Shown here: in pieces, positions 25,908 through 34,802 of the stretch
Layout: each line of letters opens with the position of its first letter
How positions within the stretch are numbered: position 1 is the stretch's first letter
NCBI RefSeq assembly: GCF_017298635.1
Contig: NZ_CP071182.1
Coordinates: 2,952,001 to 3,016,000, forward strand
From: Paenalicyclobacillus mengziensis
Lineage (GTDB): Bacteria > Bacillota > Bacilli > Alicyclobacillales > Alicyclobacillaceae
Length of the DNA: 64,000 nt
Direction of reading: 5' to 3'
Made by a program: the position numbers and the translations under genes
Notes under the pieces: generated by a model
Told to the model about the DNA's origin: nothing
The model's database searches: none
The model's input: the letters and a program-made list of their open reading frames with translations, nothing else

Positions 25908-26645
25908 ATGCGTCAAATCATTGCGATGGGTGGCGGCGGATTCTCCATGGAACCGGAAAATCTATTGCTCGACGAATACGTTCTGCGTCAGGCCAACACC
26001 ACCAGGCCTAAGGTTTGCTTTGTCCCGACGGCGAGTGGGGATGCTGACTCATACATTGAGCGATTCTACACTGCGTTTCGGAAGTTAGATTGCGAACCCT
26101 CGCATCTTTCTTTGTTCCGTCCACCGACGCCAGACCTTGAGTCCTTCGTGATGGAAATGGACGTCATCTATGTGGGGGGTGGGAACACAAAGAACCTCCT
26201 GGCCCTGTGGCGAGACTGGGGACTCGATAGTATCATGAGGCGGGCTTGGGAGACCGGCACTGTGCTGGCCGGTGTCAGTGCCGGGTCTATCTGCTGGTTT
26301 GAGGAAGGAATCACGGATTCCTTTGGCGTAACGCTGGACCGGCTGCCTTGTCTCGGCTTCTTGCCAGGCTCGAACTGCCCACATTATGACGGTGAATCAG
26401 AACGGCGTCCAACGTTCCATCGCTTGCTGCAAGTTGGGCGGATTGGACCTGGGGTGGCTGCGGATGATGGGGTGGCGTTCCATTTCGTTGGTACTGAATT
26501 GAAGGTGACTGTCAGCTCTCGGCCGAACGCTCGAGGATATCGATTGTTGTTGGGAGAGAACGGGGTGCTGGAAGAGGAGATTGTGCCAGAATATCTCGGA
26601 GAGATGTCATCAAAGACCCCCAACATGGACGCAGGTTCGGTATGA
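25908..26645 (+). CDS. Peptidase E / S51-family (cyanophycinase-like) serine peptidase
   Basis: A 245-residue protein: IIAMGGGGFSMEPENLLLDE, KVCFVPTASGDADSYIERFY, MDVIYVGGGNTKNLLALWRD, the nucleophile elbow VLAGVSAGSICWFEEGITDS and the late His region CLGFLPGSNCPHYDGESERR. Ser in GVSAGS and the downstream His make the S51 dyad; members cleave N-terminal Asp dipeptides. Start ATG 25908 has GGAGAATGG upstream. The stop TGA overlaps the ATG of a GNAT relic. Confidence 0.92.
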   Translation: MRQIIAMGGGGFSMEPENLLLDEYVLRQANTTRPKVCFVPTASGDADSYIERFYTAFRKLDCEPSHLSLFRPPTPDLESFVMEMDVIYVGGGNTKNLLALWRDWGLDSIMRRAWETGTVLAGVSAGSICWFEEGITDSFGVTLDRLPCLGFLPGSNCPHYDGESERRPTFHRLLQVGRIGPGVAADDGVAFHFVGTELKVTVSSRPNARGYRLLLGENGVLEEEIVPEYLGEMSSKTPNMDAGSV

Positions 26646-26760
26646 TGGACATCCGAACCTTGACGGGAATGGATGCAGTCGCATATCGGGATCTTCGGCT
26701 GCAAGCGCTCAGAACGAATCCTTAGGCGTTCGCAACCACATACGAGGATTATCTATCGAG
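26642..26760 (+). pseudogene. GNAT N-terminal remnant with in-frame stops
   Basis: Reads MDIRTLTGMDAVAYRDLRLQ, ALRTNP, TAG, AFATTYEDYLSR, TGA, EE. The N-P-E-A-F...(Y/E)E.(L)...P-E-E pattern is the first alpha-helix region of GNAT proteins, with E of N-P-E-A-F changed to stop (GAG to TAG). It then runs out of frame into an APH relic at about 26763. Confidence 0.55.
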
Positions 26761-26762
26761 GT

Positions 26763-27050
26763 GAGAAGAAACATTTCGATTTTCGCCCCGTCCTCATTCA
26801 CGGCGACCTCTCTTTAGAACACATCCTTGTCGACACAGAGAATGATGAAATCGGCGGCATCGACTTTGCGGATAGCGGCCTCGGCGATGCCGCTTATGAC
26901 GGGGTGGATGAGCTTCTGCCTTGGCATGGCCATAAGATTGATGGCTCGTTCCAGGCCAGGCACCGATTCTACCGTCGGTTGGCGCCGCTCCACAGCGTGT
27001 TGTATGTCCTGGCGACGGGGGATGTGGCACTGATTGCGAATGTTCCCTGA
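26763..27050 (+). pseudogene. APH-family phosphotransferase C-terminal remnant
   Basis: KKHFDFRPVLIHGDLSLEHI, LVDTENDEIGGIDFADSGLG and DAAYDGVDELLPWHGHKIDG: the catalytic loop H-G-D-L-x-x-x-H-I-L and metal motif I-D-F-A-D with the C-lobe after it. The N-lobe is missing. It is wedged between a GNAT start and an alpha/beta-hydrolase end, with no spacer, a mosaic of three gene pieces. Confidence 0.65.
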
Positions 27051-27348
27051 GTCGGGGTTGCCGATTGAGAACTTTGAACAAACCTGGACTCATGTCATGA
27101 AGCTCTTTGATGAAGGAGTGGTATATCGCTCCATGCTCCCACTCTTGAAAGACCTTGACGTTCCAACAATACTGCTACTTGGCAAGTTTGATGATGTCAC
27201 GACTTCCGAGCAAGTACGTGCATTTGTTGAGACTGTTAAATTGGGTGAAGTGGTTGTTTTTGAGAAGAGCGGTCACGTCCCACGAATTGACGAACCAGTG
27301 TTATACGCAGAACAAGTAATTGTCTTTGTGAAGAGGCATCAGCGGTAG
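27051..27348 (+). pseudogene. Alpha/beta hydrolase C-terminal remnant
   Basis: PIENFEQTWTHVMKLFDEGV, YRSMLPLLKDLDVPTILLLG, KFDDVTTSEQVRAFVETV and VVVFEKSGHVPRIDEPVLYA: the acid (G-K-F-D-D) and catalytic His (S-G-H-V-P-R-I-D-E-P) strands of an alpha/beta hydrolase. The nucleophile half is missing. Third piece of the mosaic. Confidence 0.65.
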
Positions 27349-27412
27349 TCTTCTCTTCCAACGTAGATGAGGAGATAAACGAGATGACTTATATAAGTCT
27401 AAGAGGAAAAGT

Positions 27413-27610
27413 TTTTCCTGGTGGATTGGTCTAAAATCACACCCCTATGACTTGTCCAGTCGATTGCAGTCTTTAGGATTTACATGTGAAGATGTGTACA
27501 TTGGATTGGCTGCTTCAATCAATGATGCATCACGGGGGCTGGGAGCCGCTCAGGTGCAGCTAATGCAGGGACTTGCTCACGAGGTGACCATAGTGCCGAC
27601 GGATCCACGG
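27413..27610 (+). pseudogene. GNAT N-terminal domain remnant
   Basis: Reads SWWIGLKSHPYDLSSRLQSL, GFTCEDVYIGLAASIND. This is the W-W-x-G-x-x-(S)-x-P-x-D-L-x-x-x-L-x-x-x-G-F motif seen in the N-terminal domain of two-domain GNATs. The GNAT catalytic domain is not attached; the following GC-rich frame is a different, full GNAT. Possibly the pieces were joined by deletion. Confidence 0.45.
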
Positions 27611-27702
27611 CGGCACCGCACAGTGCGAACCTGGTCTGGCAAGTCCGGACCGTCCTGAGCGGTTAGACGAGATCCTCGACTGGTACGCTGAGCAGGCGCC
27701 AG

Positions 27703-28239
27703 GTGTCGACCGCTCCATCACGCCGTAGGCCGCTCGCCAATCTCTCGGAGCCCACCCTGCCTGCTGGCTTTCGATTCCGCACTGCCGCTGAGGTCGGCCC
27801 AGCGGCCGCCACCCGTGCGCACGTCGATGCGTGGCACCCATCGACGTTTACCGAGATCGGCATGGCAGGCGTACAGGCCGCCTGGCCCTATCGCGATGAC
27901 CTGCATGTTCTTATCGAAGCACCGGATGGCACTCTGGCGGCCACGGCAATCATATGGTCCGATCCCGTCAGTCTCACCGCAGAGTTTGAACCGGTGGGGA
28001 CGCATCGCTCTTATCGCCGTCGGAGCCTGGCCACCGCTCTGCTGTGGCACGGCATGCACGTGGCTCGCGACGCGGGTGCACAGACGATGCTGGTCGCGTG
28101 CGTCAGCGCGCCTGTACATGCAGCGGCCCGCGAACTGTATTACGGGGTCGGTTTCGAAACGTTTGCCCGGGACGTCCCGTATGTCAAGCTAGTCAAGCAG
28201 TCGATTTCGGAGTGGTCGATACGGGGCAACCTAAGTTGA
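27703..28239 (+). CDS. GNAT family acetyltransferase, GC-rich (possible transfer)
   Basis: About 178 residues: GFRFRTAAEVGPAAATRAHV DAWHPSTF, IWSDPVSLTAEFEPVGTHRS YRRRSLATALLWHGMHVA (motif A with R-R-R-S-L-A), MLVACVSAPVHAAARELYYG and VGFETFARDVPYVK. The GC content is obviously higher than neighbours and the codon use (GCC, CGC, GTC) is actinobacterial in style. A further N-terminal coding-like piece in another frame (LDEILDWYAEQAPGVDR, about 27663-27715) suggests that the gene lost its start by a frameshift. GTG 27703 is the longest start. Confidence 0.75.
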   Translation: MSTAPSRRRPLANLSEPTLPAGFRFRTAAEVGPAAATRAHVDAWHPSTFTEIGMAGVQAAWPYRDDLHVLIEAPDGTLAATAIIWSDPVSLTAEFEPVGTHRSYRRRSLATALLWHGMHVARDAGAQTMLVACVSAPVHAAARELYYGVGFETFARDVPYVKLVKQSISEWSIRGNLS

Positions 28240-28472
28240 CTGGGTTGTATGAATATGCACTGGCTTGCTTACGGTGTTTGTGGGAGCCGTTGCCAAAATT
28301 ACTTTGGATGCCGGTTGGAGTACCTGAAAGTACGGTCGAATGCCCCAGAACTCGGTCGGTCAGGGCGTTCCGTTCCTGGAAGTCGACGGATGTTCGTTGC
28401 TATTGGCAAAAGTGGACGTAGGAAATCTAGGGTAGGTTCGACCAGTCTCAGTTGCTGCGGATAAGTTTCATT

Positions 28473-29951
28473 TTATTGAGCCCGCTTCAGTCGACTACGT
28501 GACCATCCTCGGTTCGCTGTTCCGGTTTGAACGTAAGCGCAGTATGCCATGACATGCATGCAGAGGATAGCTTGGTCGACGTGTGCCTCTACCGCCTTAC
28601 GTCCACGTTTGTGCACGCGCCGTAAACTGTACCCGTCCTTCAGCATTCCAATGATTCGCTCAATCCCTGTTCGGGCGTCATACAGCGTATCGAATGTACG
28701 GCTGTGCTGTGGGAACTCGGGATCGACCTGAGGTGTTGTCGAAAAATCCACCCGAAGCACCCGGCCTTGTGTGGCACCGCTGCAACACTCAATGTGCTTG
28801 TGCTGAGGGCAGACAAGCCCTTCCTGTTTTGCCTGAGGGTTGTGAACTGGACACGTGAATATGTACTGTTCCTTCTTGAGGTCACACCCTTTCAACTCCA
28901 TCTTGTGTCCAGCAATGCAATGAGGTACCCCGTAGCGGTCAACCATATCAATTCCACGTACATCGCTCGGTTTGTCCTGTCGGCCCCTGGGATTAATGGG
29001 AGCAACCAGTTTCGCCCCAAGTACATCCTTTGTTGTCTGCTGGTTCTTTGGGCTCTGGTAAATCCCATCGGCAAGTACATATTGCACAGACTGTACCAGT
29101 TCCTCAAATTCGGATTTGAATCTCTCAAGTGTAGGCAGCAAAGTGAAGGCATCGTGTTCTCCACCCTTGCACACCTCTCGGGTAAGCGGGAGTTGTCCCT
29201 TTGCGCCACTGAGTAACGAAACTTTGTGACCAATGTAAGATACAGCGTTACTCTTGCGAACAATACCCACGTTGTCGTCCGTGGGGACGGTAGGGCAATT
29301 ACAGTCTTCTTTGTGGCCGCAGATTTTCATCTGCTTTCCGTATGTCGCTTCTGCTTCAACATGTGTCGTGTCGGCAACCAGCGCGTCTTCGGCATCTAGC
29401 ACGCCCTGCTTCAGATTGAACATAACGACTAGCTGTCGAGCCTTATCCCATAATCCGAAGTTCGTCATGATGTCGTCGAAGCGGGCAAACGAGCGGTAGC
29501 TAGGGAGTTTGCCTGTAAACCCGCAAGCTTCAGCAAACAACGGATTTGAGCGAACCTGAAGGTAGACACTCTCTGCCATGCTCTCAACGTATAGCAATCG
29601 AGCCAGTTCGAATGCACGCATCATGGGCATAAAGTCGTGGGGTTTGCGGCCTGAGCGACTTCGTCTGGCTGCCAGCGTATCATCTACATGGCGGGTTCGG
29701 GTCGGGAGCACTATGCCAAGAACAGAGTCGTCGGCATTGCCGGCTTTGTCCAACCGTTTCACCCGCTCCCTCCGCAGCGAGTCATATAGATGCAGATAGT
29801 ACTCTTGCTCGATACCATCAAAGATATCCCAGGGGAATGTTAGTGCAGGGAGAACAAATGGAACGTCGATATACTGCTCCCATTGACGAGGAATCAGGGG
29901 GAAGGGAACCAAACCAGATTGCGCGTGTTGTGATATACTGGATTTCGCCAT
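28473..29951 (-). CDS. IS1182-like DDE transposase
   Basis: About 492 residues: PLIPRQWEQYIDVPFVLPAL, FELARLLYVESMAESVYLQV, DAEDALVADTTHVEAEATYG (first catalytic D), IGHKVSLLSGAKGQLPLTRE, VQYVLADGIYQSPKNQQTT (second D), CPVHNPQAK and a late GIERIIGMLKDGYSLRRVHK with the E. This is the layout of IS1182-family transposases. ATG 29951 follows GGAGAAG; the frame continues upstream to 30089 without an RBS. The terminal repeats could not be identified by eye, so the extent of the element is unknown. Its frame is intact. Confidence 0.8.
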   Translation of the reverse strand: MAKSSISQHAQSGLVPFPLIPRQWEQYIDVPFVLPALTFPWDIFDGIEQEYYLHLYDSLRRERVKRLDKAGNADDSVLGIVLPTRTRHVDDTLAARRSRSGRKPHDFMPMMRAFELARLLYVESMAESVYLQVRSNPLFAEACGFTGKLPSYRSFARFDDIMTNFGLWDKARQLVVMFNLKQGVLDAEDALVADTTHVEAEATYGKQMKICGHKEDCNCPTVPTDDNVGIVRKSNAVSYIGHKVSLLSGAKGQLPLTREVCKGGEHDAFTLLPTLERFKSEFEELVQSVQYVLADGIYQSPKNQQTTKDVLGAKLVAPINPRGRQDKPSDVRGIDMVDRYGVPHCIAGHKMELKGCDLKKEQYIFTCPVHNPQAKQEGLVCPQHKHIECCSGATQGRVLRVDFSTTPQVDPEFPQHSRTFDTLYDARTGIERIIGMLKDGYSLRRVHKRGRKAVEAHVDQAILCMHVMAYCAYVQTGTANRGWSRSRLKRAQ

Positions 29952-30302
29952 GGATCTTCTCCTTTGTCGTGAATGGGTTTTCGTCGACTTAATTCTACCA
30001 AAAGAGAGTTCCGTGGCGTATTTATGTCCAGCACCAATTGAAAGATTTTCATCCACCATGATTTTCCTCGCATAAACATCCGGTACCATTGATAAACATC
30101 CAATTCACATGGACATAGATAGACACATAGACACCTTGCAACGTCTATAATAAAGTTCTCTGATCATTCCGTTTTCCTTTGACGAAATAAAGTATGTCGC
30201 ATCCTACATCCAACTTACCTGTTATAACGGTGGTTATTCAATTTTGGCAGCGGCTCTGGGACTCTGGGGCAGCAATCTGCAATTAAAGTAGGAAGTATCT
30301 CA
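29952..30302. other. Region upstream of transposase and methyltransferase
   Basis: About 350 bases that should hold the outer end of the IS1182-like element and the promoter of the methyltransferase. A run CATGGACATAGATAGACACA is repetitive, but I could not place terminal repeats or a duplication. Confidence 0.35.
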
Positions 30303-30515
30303 ATGAATTGGGTAGAAGACTTTTACTCGAAACAAGAAGAGTGGCTCGGCGTCTATACTTCAGATGTGAATGACTACCATCGAAAGAAAGCACGGACATT
30401 TGAATTACCTGCAGGAGCGGCGCCAAAATCTGTCTTAGAGCTAGGTGCTGGTGGTGGGCAGGTATAGTGGTCCCAGGAATCAAGACAGCAGAGAAGGGAC
30501 CGGTTAAGCTACAAT

Positions 30516-30818
30516 ATGGCTATGAGAAAACATTATCCTGCATCATTCAAAGCAGAAGTCGTCCTAGAGCTTCTCAAAGAAGAGAAGACCATCGCCCAAA
30601 TTTCGTCAGAGTACGGTGTACACGTCACGATGCTTCATAGGTGGAAGAATACCGCCTTAGAGAATATGTCTAGCCTCTTCGAAGACGAAGGGAAGAAAAA
30701 CGCTGCTGCGCTAAAGAAAGAACATGAAAAGGAAACGTCCGAACTGTATGCGAAAATTGGTCGCTTAACCACTGAGGTTGAGTGGCTTAAAAAAAAATCT
30801 GGCATCAAACCGAACTAG
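30516..30818 (+). CDS. IS3 OrfA (HTH protein)
   Basis: A 100-residue IS3-type first protein: HYPASFKAEVVLELLKEEKT, IAQISSEYGVHVTMLHRWKN (helix-turn-helix), then a leucine-zipper-like coiled coil to EVEWLKKKSGIKPN. It binds the element ends. A run of nine A (30789-30797) inside its last codons overlaps the start of OrfB and fits programmed -1 frameshifting to make the OrfAB fusion transposase. Confidence 0.93.
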   Translation: MAMRKHYPASFKAEVVLELLKEEKTIAQISSEYGVHVTMLHRWKNTALENMSSLFEDEGKKNAAALKKEHEKETSELYAKIGRLTTEVEWLKKKSGIKPN

Positions 30819-31707
30819 AACCGATAGAGTTGCGATGGTTGAGCACGACAGTGATGAGCTGTCCATTTCCAGACAGGCGGAGTTGCTCAGCCTGAATCGA
30901 ACGAGCCTCTACTACACTCCTGTTGCCGTTTCAGATGAAGAAATCCGTCTCCGTCGTCGCATCGACGAGATATACACAGAACGCCCGGCTTCAGGTAGCC
31001 GTTACATTACAGCAATTCTACGGCGTGAAGGCTGGCCTATCAACCGCAAGCGTGTGGTGCGCTGTATGAGGGCCATGGGGATTACTGGTGTCAGTCCGGG
31101 TCCAAACTTGAGCAAACGCAACTTAGCTCACAAAATTTACCCCTATCTGTTGGGCGGGGTAAAGGCGAGCCATCCGAACCATGTCTGGTCTGTGGATATC
31201 ACCTATATCCGTCTCAAACACGGATGGATGTACTTGGTAGCTGTGATTGACTGGTATTCTCGTTATATTGTCAGTTGGGAGCTAGATCAGACGCTGGAGA
31301 TCGACTTTGTACTGAAAGCAACGCAAAGGGCCTTGAGCCAGGCGAAACCAGAAATCTGGAACAGTGACCAAGGCAGCCACTTTACAAGCCCACAGTACAC
31401 GGAAATTCTCAAGGGGGCCGGGGTCAAAATCAGTATGGATGGAAAGAACCGAGCTGTGGATAACATCTACATCGAGCGGTTCTGGAGAACACTCAAGTAC
31501 CAAGAGGTGTACACAAAAGAGTACGCCACACCAAGGGAGGCGAGGCTAGAAATCGGAAAATTCATACACAAGTATAATCATGAACGACCACATCAATCTC
31601 TCCAGGATCACACACCCGCTGAGATCTATTTGATGGGAATGAAGCCCGGAGATCCAATCCCTACCTGTTCTCGTGAAAATACATATACAGGAAAGGAGAT
31701 TGCTTAG
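30778..31707 (+). CDS. IS3 OrfB (integrase-like DDE transposase)
   Basis: A 309-residue rve-type catalytic protein: NHVWSVDITYIRLKHGWMYL (first D), IWNSDQGSHFTSPQYTEILK (second D) and DNIYIERFWRTLKYQEVYTK (E), ending with YNHERPHQSLQDHTPAEIYL. All three catalytic residues are present and the frame is intact. It is in the -1 frame relative to OrfA, joined at the A-run at 30789. Active state is likely given the identical second copy. Confidence 0.95.
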   Translation: MSGLKKNLASNRTRTDRVAMVEHDSDELSISRQAELLSLNRTSLYYTPVAVSDEEIRLRRRIDEIYTERPASGSRYITAILRREGWPINRKRVVRCMRAMGITGVSPGPNLSKRNLAHKIYPYLLGGVKASHPNHVWSVDITYIRLKHGWMYLVAVIDWYSRYIVSWELDQTLEIDFVLKATQRALSQAKPEIWNSDQGSHFTSPQYTEILKGAGVKISMDGKNRAVDNIYIERFWRTLKYQEVYTKEYATPREARLEIGKFIHKYNHERPHQSLQDHTPAEIYLMGMKPGDPIPTCSRENTYTGKEIA

Positions 31708-32594
31708 CGACAGGGAGACGTCAGGAAGTAACACAGGGGAAGCCGCTTCGCTCCTCCCCTCTGGCCTACGGCCATTCACCCCTCCCGCTCCTCCTAAAAG
31801 ATGATAGGGACGGGAAAAACTAGACTATAGCTTACAGATTAAAAAATGTTGTCTTGACAGATGGGGCCACCATAAGGTGGCATTCGCAACAGCCGAACTT
31901 GGGTACAGTGTCACAGCAATTGAACTTCTTGAAAGACCCGCCTTACTCGCCAAGAGTTTGTCGGACAAGATAACAAGCCATTCAATGCGAGTCATTCAGG
32001 ACGATTTCTATTCAGTGCAGCTCAATGAGTCATTTGACATCGTGTGTTACTGGGACGGGTTTGGTATTGGTGAAGACATGGACCAAGTGAGATTGCTGCG
32101 CCGTGCTGAACAGTGGCTGAAGTCAGGTGGAATTGTACTGTTGGACATTTATTCGCCGTGGTACTGGTCCAAAGTGGCTGGCACAGAGATGACCATTGAT
32201 ACTGTGAAACGACGCTATGAATTCATTGCAAAGGACAGTCGTATGATTGATCACTGGTGGATGATCGGCAAGGAAGAACAGAATGTGGCACAATCCCTTC
32301 GGTGCTATTCCACAACTGATTTGAAATTACTGTTGAGAGAACCAGGACTTTGCTTAGTGGAAGAGGAGATTGTCCCCAGCGGAGCAGTGAATTATGCAGA
32401 GGGTACGTATCAAGAAAAGGAGATTCTCGAGGGATGCATGCAATACCCGGTAAAGCTGGTCAAACGGTAGTGAAAAATTGCACCCACTCTGGCGCACTGG
32501 GTATTACTATGTGACCACACCTGAGTTGCACTTCCTGCGCATCAGAGAGTTACAGTCATTAAGGCAACAATCGATTTTTGGGGGAGAGAATAGA

Positions 32595-33137
32595 GTGATT
32601 CATGGCAATTTGGTGAGTTTGAAACCATTCACCCGAGAGATGTTCAACACGTACTACCAGTGGAGACAAGATGATGAGGTAATGTATTGGGCAACTGGGG
32701 AACCATATATGTCCAGCTTGATCTCGGAAGAAGCGTTCATGAAACGATATGATACGGATGTCTTGGAAAGCCGTCAACAGGAGTCTGGAATGCTCGGCAT
32801 TTTCACTGAGACTGATGATTTCATAGGGGAAATCAGTTATCGAGATATGGACTTAGTAGCTGGGACAGCCGTTATCGGCATCATGATCGGAAACAAGGAC
32901 TTTTGGGGTAAGGGGTATGGCACTGACGCTGTGCGAACCATGTGCCAATTCCTTTTTGACCGCTTCCGACTTAGACGCCTACAGTTAGATACTTGGAGCG
33001 GGAACGAGCGAGCGATAAAGTCGTATCTAAAGATTGGTTTCCAGATTGAAGGGACATTGAGAGAAGCTGTTCTCGTTAAAGGCGTGCCAACGGATCAAGT
33101 GGTGATGGGGCTGCTTTGTTCTGATTTAATTTCCTGA
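32595..33137 (+). CDS. RimL/SpeG-like GNAT acetyltransferase
   Basis: About 180 residues: HGNLVSLKPFTREMFNTYYQ, WRQDDEVMYWATGEPYMSSL, TAVIGIMIGNKDFWGKGYGT DAVRTMC (motif A) and LQLDTWSGNERAIKSYLKIG FQIEGTLREA (motif B). GTG 32595 has GGGGGAGAG 6 bases upstream; the open frame further upstream (to 32478) overlaps the end of the methyltransferase region and has no RBS. The methyltransferase, the GNAT and the HAD gene are in the same direction. Substrate unknown. Confidence 0.88.
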   Translation: MIHGNLVSLKPFTREMFNTYYQWRQDDEVMYWATGEPYMSSLISEEAFMKRYDTDVLESRQQESGMLGIFTETDDFIGEISYRDMDLVAGTAVIGIMIGNKDFWGKGYGTDAVRTMCQFLFDRFRLRRLQLDTWSGNERAIKSYLKIGFQIEGTLREAVLVKGVPTDQVVMGLLCSDLIS

Positions 33138-33281
33138 ATGCCGGAGCCGTTCGGTAACACGGCAAACCTGTGTGCTTGATTGCATTATTATGCGTTGGCT
33201 GAAGGATAGTTCCTCTGTCGCACATGGGCAGTAATACGCAATATGGGAACTATCAAATAAAAGAGATATGGAGAGATTTTT

Positions 33282-33956
33282 GTGATTCGATTTGCGGCGT
33301 TATTTGACATGGATGGCACGATACTCAAAACAGAGACCATTGTGGAATCTGCTTTTGAAGCCACATTTGAAACTTTGCGAAGTGAAGGCAAGTGGGTCGG
33401 CGAAACTCCGTTAGACCACTACCGTTCAATTCTTGGAGTTACTTTGGAACAAGTTTGGATTGAGGTTATGCCAAACGCTTCGGATGAGGTGAGGCGAGAA
33501 GCCGACCAATTACTTCTATCATATTTGATTGAGGAATTGAAGAATGGGCATGGCGAGCTGTATGAAGGGGTAAAGGAAACGCTTGCGGAATTATCCGAAA
33601 TGGGGATTCCTCTATTTATCGCAAGTAACGGTCTGGAACCTTACATAGATGCAATCGTTGAAGCTGAAGGATTACAAACGATATTCCAGGATTTTTATAG
33701 TGCTGGTCGTTTTGGCACAAAGTCAAAAACAGAACTCGTTTCTAAGTTGTTGAATGATTATGAAATCCAATCTGGCGTGTTTATCGGCGACCGTAAGGGA
33801 GATATAGTCGCAGGAAGTCAAAATGGGCTTACGACAATTGGATGCCAATTCGGTTTCGCTCAGTCAAACGAGCTTGAAGACGCAGACCACATTGTTACGG
33901 AGTTTTCTAAGGTAGGGGAAATAATCAAACGAGTTTACGAAACCGTACTGAACTAG
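33282..33956 (+). CDS. HAD-superfamily hydrolase (phosphatase-like)
   Basis: A 224-residue HAD protein: AALFDMDGTILKTETIVESA (motif I, D-x-D), MGIPLFIASNGLEPYIDAIV (motif II, S/N), then K in TKSKTELVSKLL and SGVFIGDRKGDIVAGSQNGL (motif III/IV G-D-x-x-x-D). The helical cap of 70 residues is type C1, as in phosphoglycolate-phosphatase-like enzymes. GTG start with TGGAGAGA. The last 49 bases and the following spacer are duplicated at 47143. Confidence 0.9.
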   Translation: MIRFAALFDMDGTILKTETIVESAFEATFETLRSEGKWVGETPLDHYRSILGVTLEQVWIEVMPNASDEVRREADQLLLSYLIEELKNGHGELYEGVKETLAELSEMGIPLFIASNGLEPYIDAIVEAEGLQTIFQDFYSAGRFGTKSKTELVSKLLNDYEIQSGVFIGDRKGDIVAGSQNGLTTIGCQFGFAQSNELEDADHIVTEFSKVGEIIKRVYETVLN

Positions 33957-34087
33957 GGGGCGAATGTGCAAGAAGCGGTACATACAGAAAGCGCATAAAC
34001 ATTCATATTGATGTATCAATGCATTAAAAAGTGTAACCATGCAGGAGAATGGGACTTAAAACGCAATACATGCTATGGATATATCTA
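33908..34087 (+). repeat. Direct repeat unit 1 (about 180 bp)
   Basis: Comprises the last codons of the HAD gene, the 118-base spacer, and the first codons of the germination gene (CTATGGATATATC). Nearly identical to 47143-47326, differing by one base in the spacer (CAGGAG versus CGGGAG) and by a short insertion just before the ATG. Confidence 0.85.
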
Positions 34088-34766
34088 CTCTCTTGGAACC
34101 AAGCATCGATGTGTTGACACATGGATACATACTCTCAAAGCTATACATACCCATTGCGGGCGTTGACTTGGAATCCAAGAGTCATTTGTTTGATACCACT
34201 TCGAGAGACATACATTCATTTGAGTTGGGGAATCTTAACTTGGGTGGACGAGCATGGCTTTTTGATATGGTGGTGAAATCGTTCGTGTTTAAGATTCCTG
34301 GACGCAAAAAGTTTCAGCCCTTCGGCACAAGGACTCCAAACGTCCCAGACTATCGAAATCCTCCACACTACAAGGGGGATTTAAACCAGGTCCTTGAATA
34401 TTTCGCTGGTACACTAGGTAAAAGCGACGATTACATAGTACGAATTACGGAAATTGCCGGACGTTCCGCTGCTTGCATATTTATCACCACTGTCTGCGAT
34501 CATAAAGCTGTTGAGGAGTGCTTAAGAAGCCTTCAGCAACATCAATTTCCCCGCCTATCTCCCAAGGATGTTTCTCAATACTTAACTGAAAAAGTTCTCC
34601 CAAGTTCTAACAGTCAATATGTTTCAAATTTATACACACTGCGAGAATCGATCACTTCCGGAGATTTAGTGTTGCTTGTTGACGGGGTCGTTCCTGCCAT
34701 TGTACGTAAGCGTCAAATAGCACACACCTTGCACCACTCAATCACTGGTCCTAGGCTTTCTACATA

Positions 34767-34793
34767 AAAGCCCCGCCGTCGGCGGGGCTTTAT
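34767..34793. terminator. Hairpin terminator inside the left end of IS66
   Basis: AAAAGCCCCGCC and GGCGGGGCTTTT-type arms around GTC (CCCCGCCGTCGGCGGGG). It lies just 3' of tnpC and may terminate transposase mRNA as well as transcription from the germination gene. Confidence 0.7.
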
Positions 34794-34802
34794 GGTCATA
34801 TA

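Larger units (their letters stand above)
30463..31874 (+). mobile_element. IS3-family insertion sequence, copy 1, with 3-bp target duplication
   Basis: 1,412 bp. Ends TATAGTGGTCCCA...TCAAGACA (30463-) and, inverted, TATGGTGGCCCCA...TCAAGACA (to 31874) form imperfect inverted repeats of about 25 bp. AGG flanks both sides (30460-30462 and 31875-31877). The second copy at 45097-46508 has exactly the same length, so the ends are certain. Confidence 0.95.
30303..32470 (+). pseudogene. SAM-dependent methyltransferase gene interrupted by IS3
   Basis: The left part 30303-30462 encodes MNWVEDFYSKQEEWLGVYTS ... SVLELGAGGGQ, and the right part from 31878 continues VAFATAELGYSVTAIELLER. Removing the IS and one AGG copy restores an uninterrupted 250-residue class I methyltransferase with motif I (V-L-E-L-G-A-G-G-G), motif II (T-A-I-E-L), SFDIVCYWDGFGIGEDMDQV and LKSGGIVLLDIYSPW. 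AGGAAG precedes the ATG. The native substrate is unknown. The insertion cuts exactly within the SAM-binding loop, so the product must be inactive. Confidence 0.93.

Noticed and set aside
29254..29499. Forward ORFs inside the IS1182-like transposase
   Set aside because: Low-complexity Ser/Cys-rich frames antisense to a well-supported transposase.
31546..31779. Reverse ORF in IS3 (also at 45192-45425)
   Set aside because: It appears in both identical IS3 copies antisense to OrfB and has no RBS or family; it is a shadow frame.
34075..34767. A 230-residue protein as a complete gene
   Set aside because: The last 20 codons come from IS66; the true gene continues after the element at 37248.
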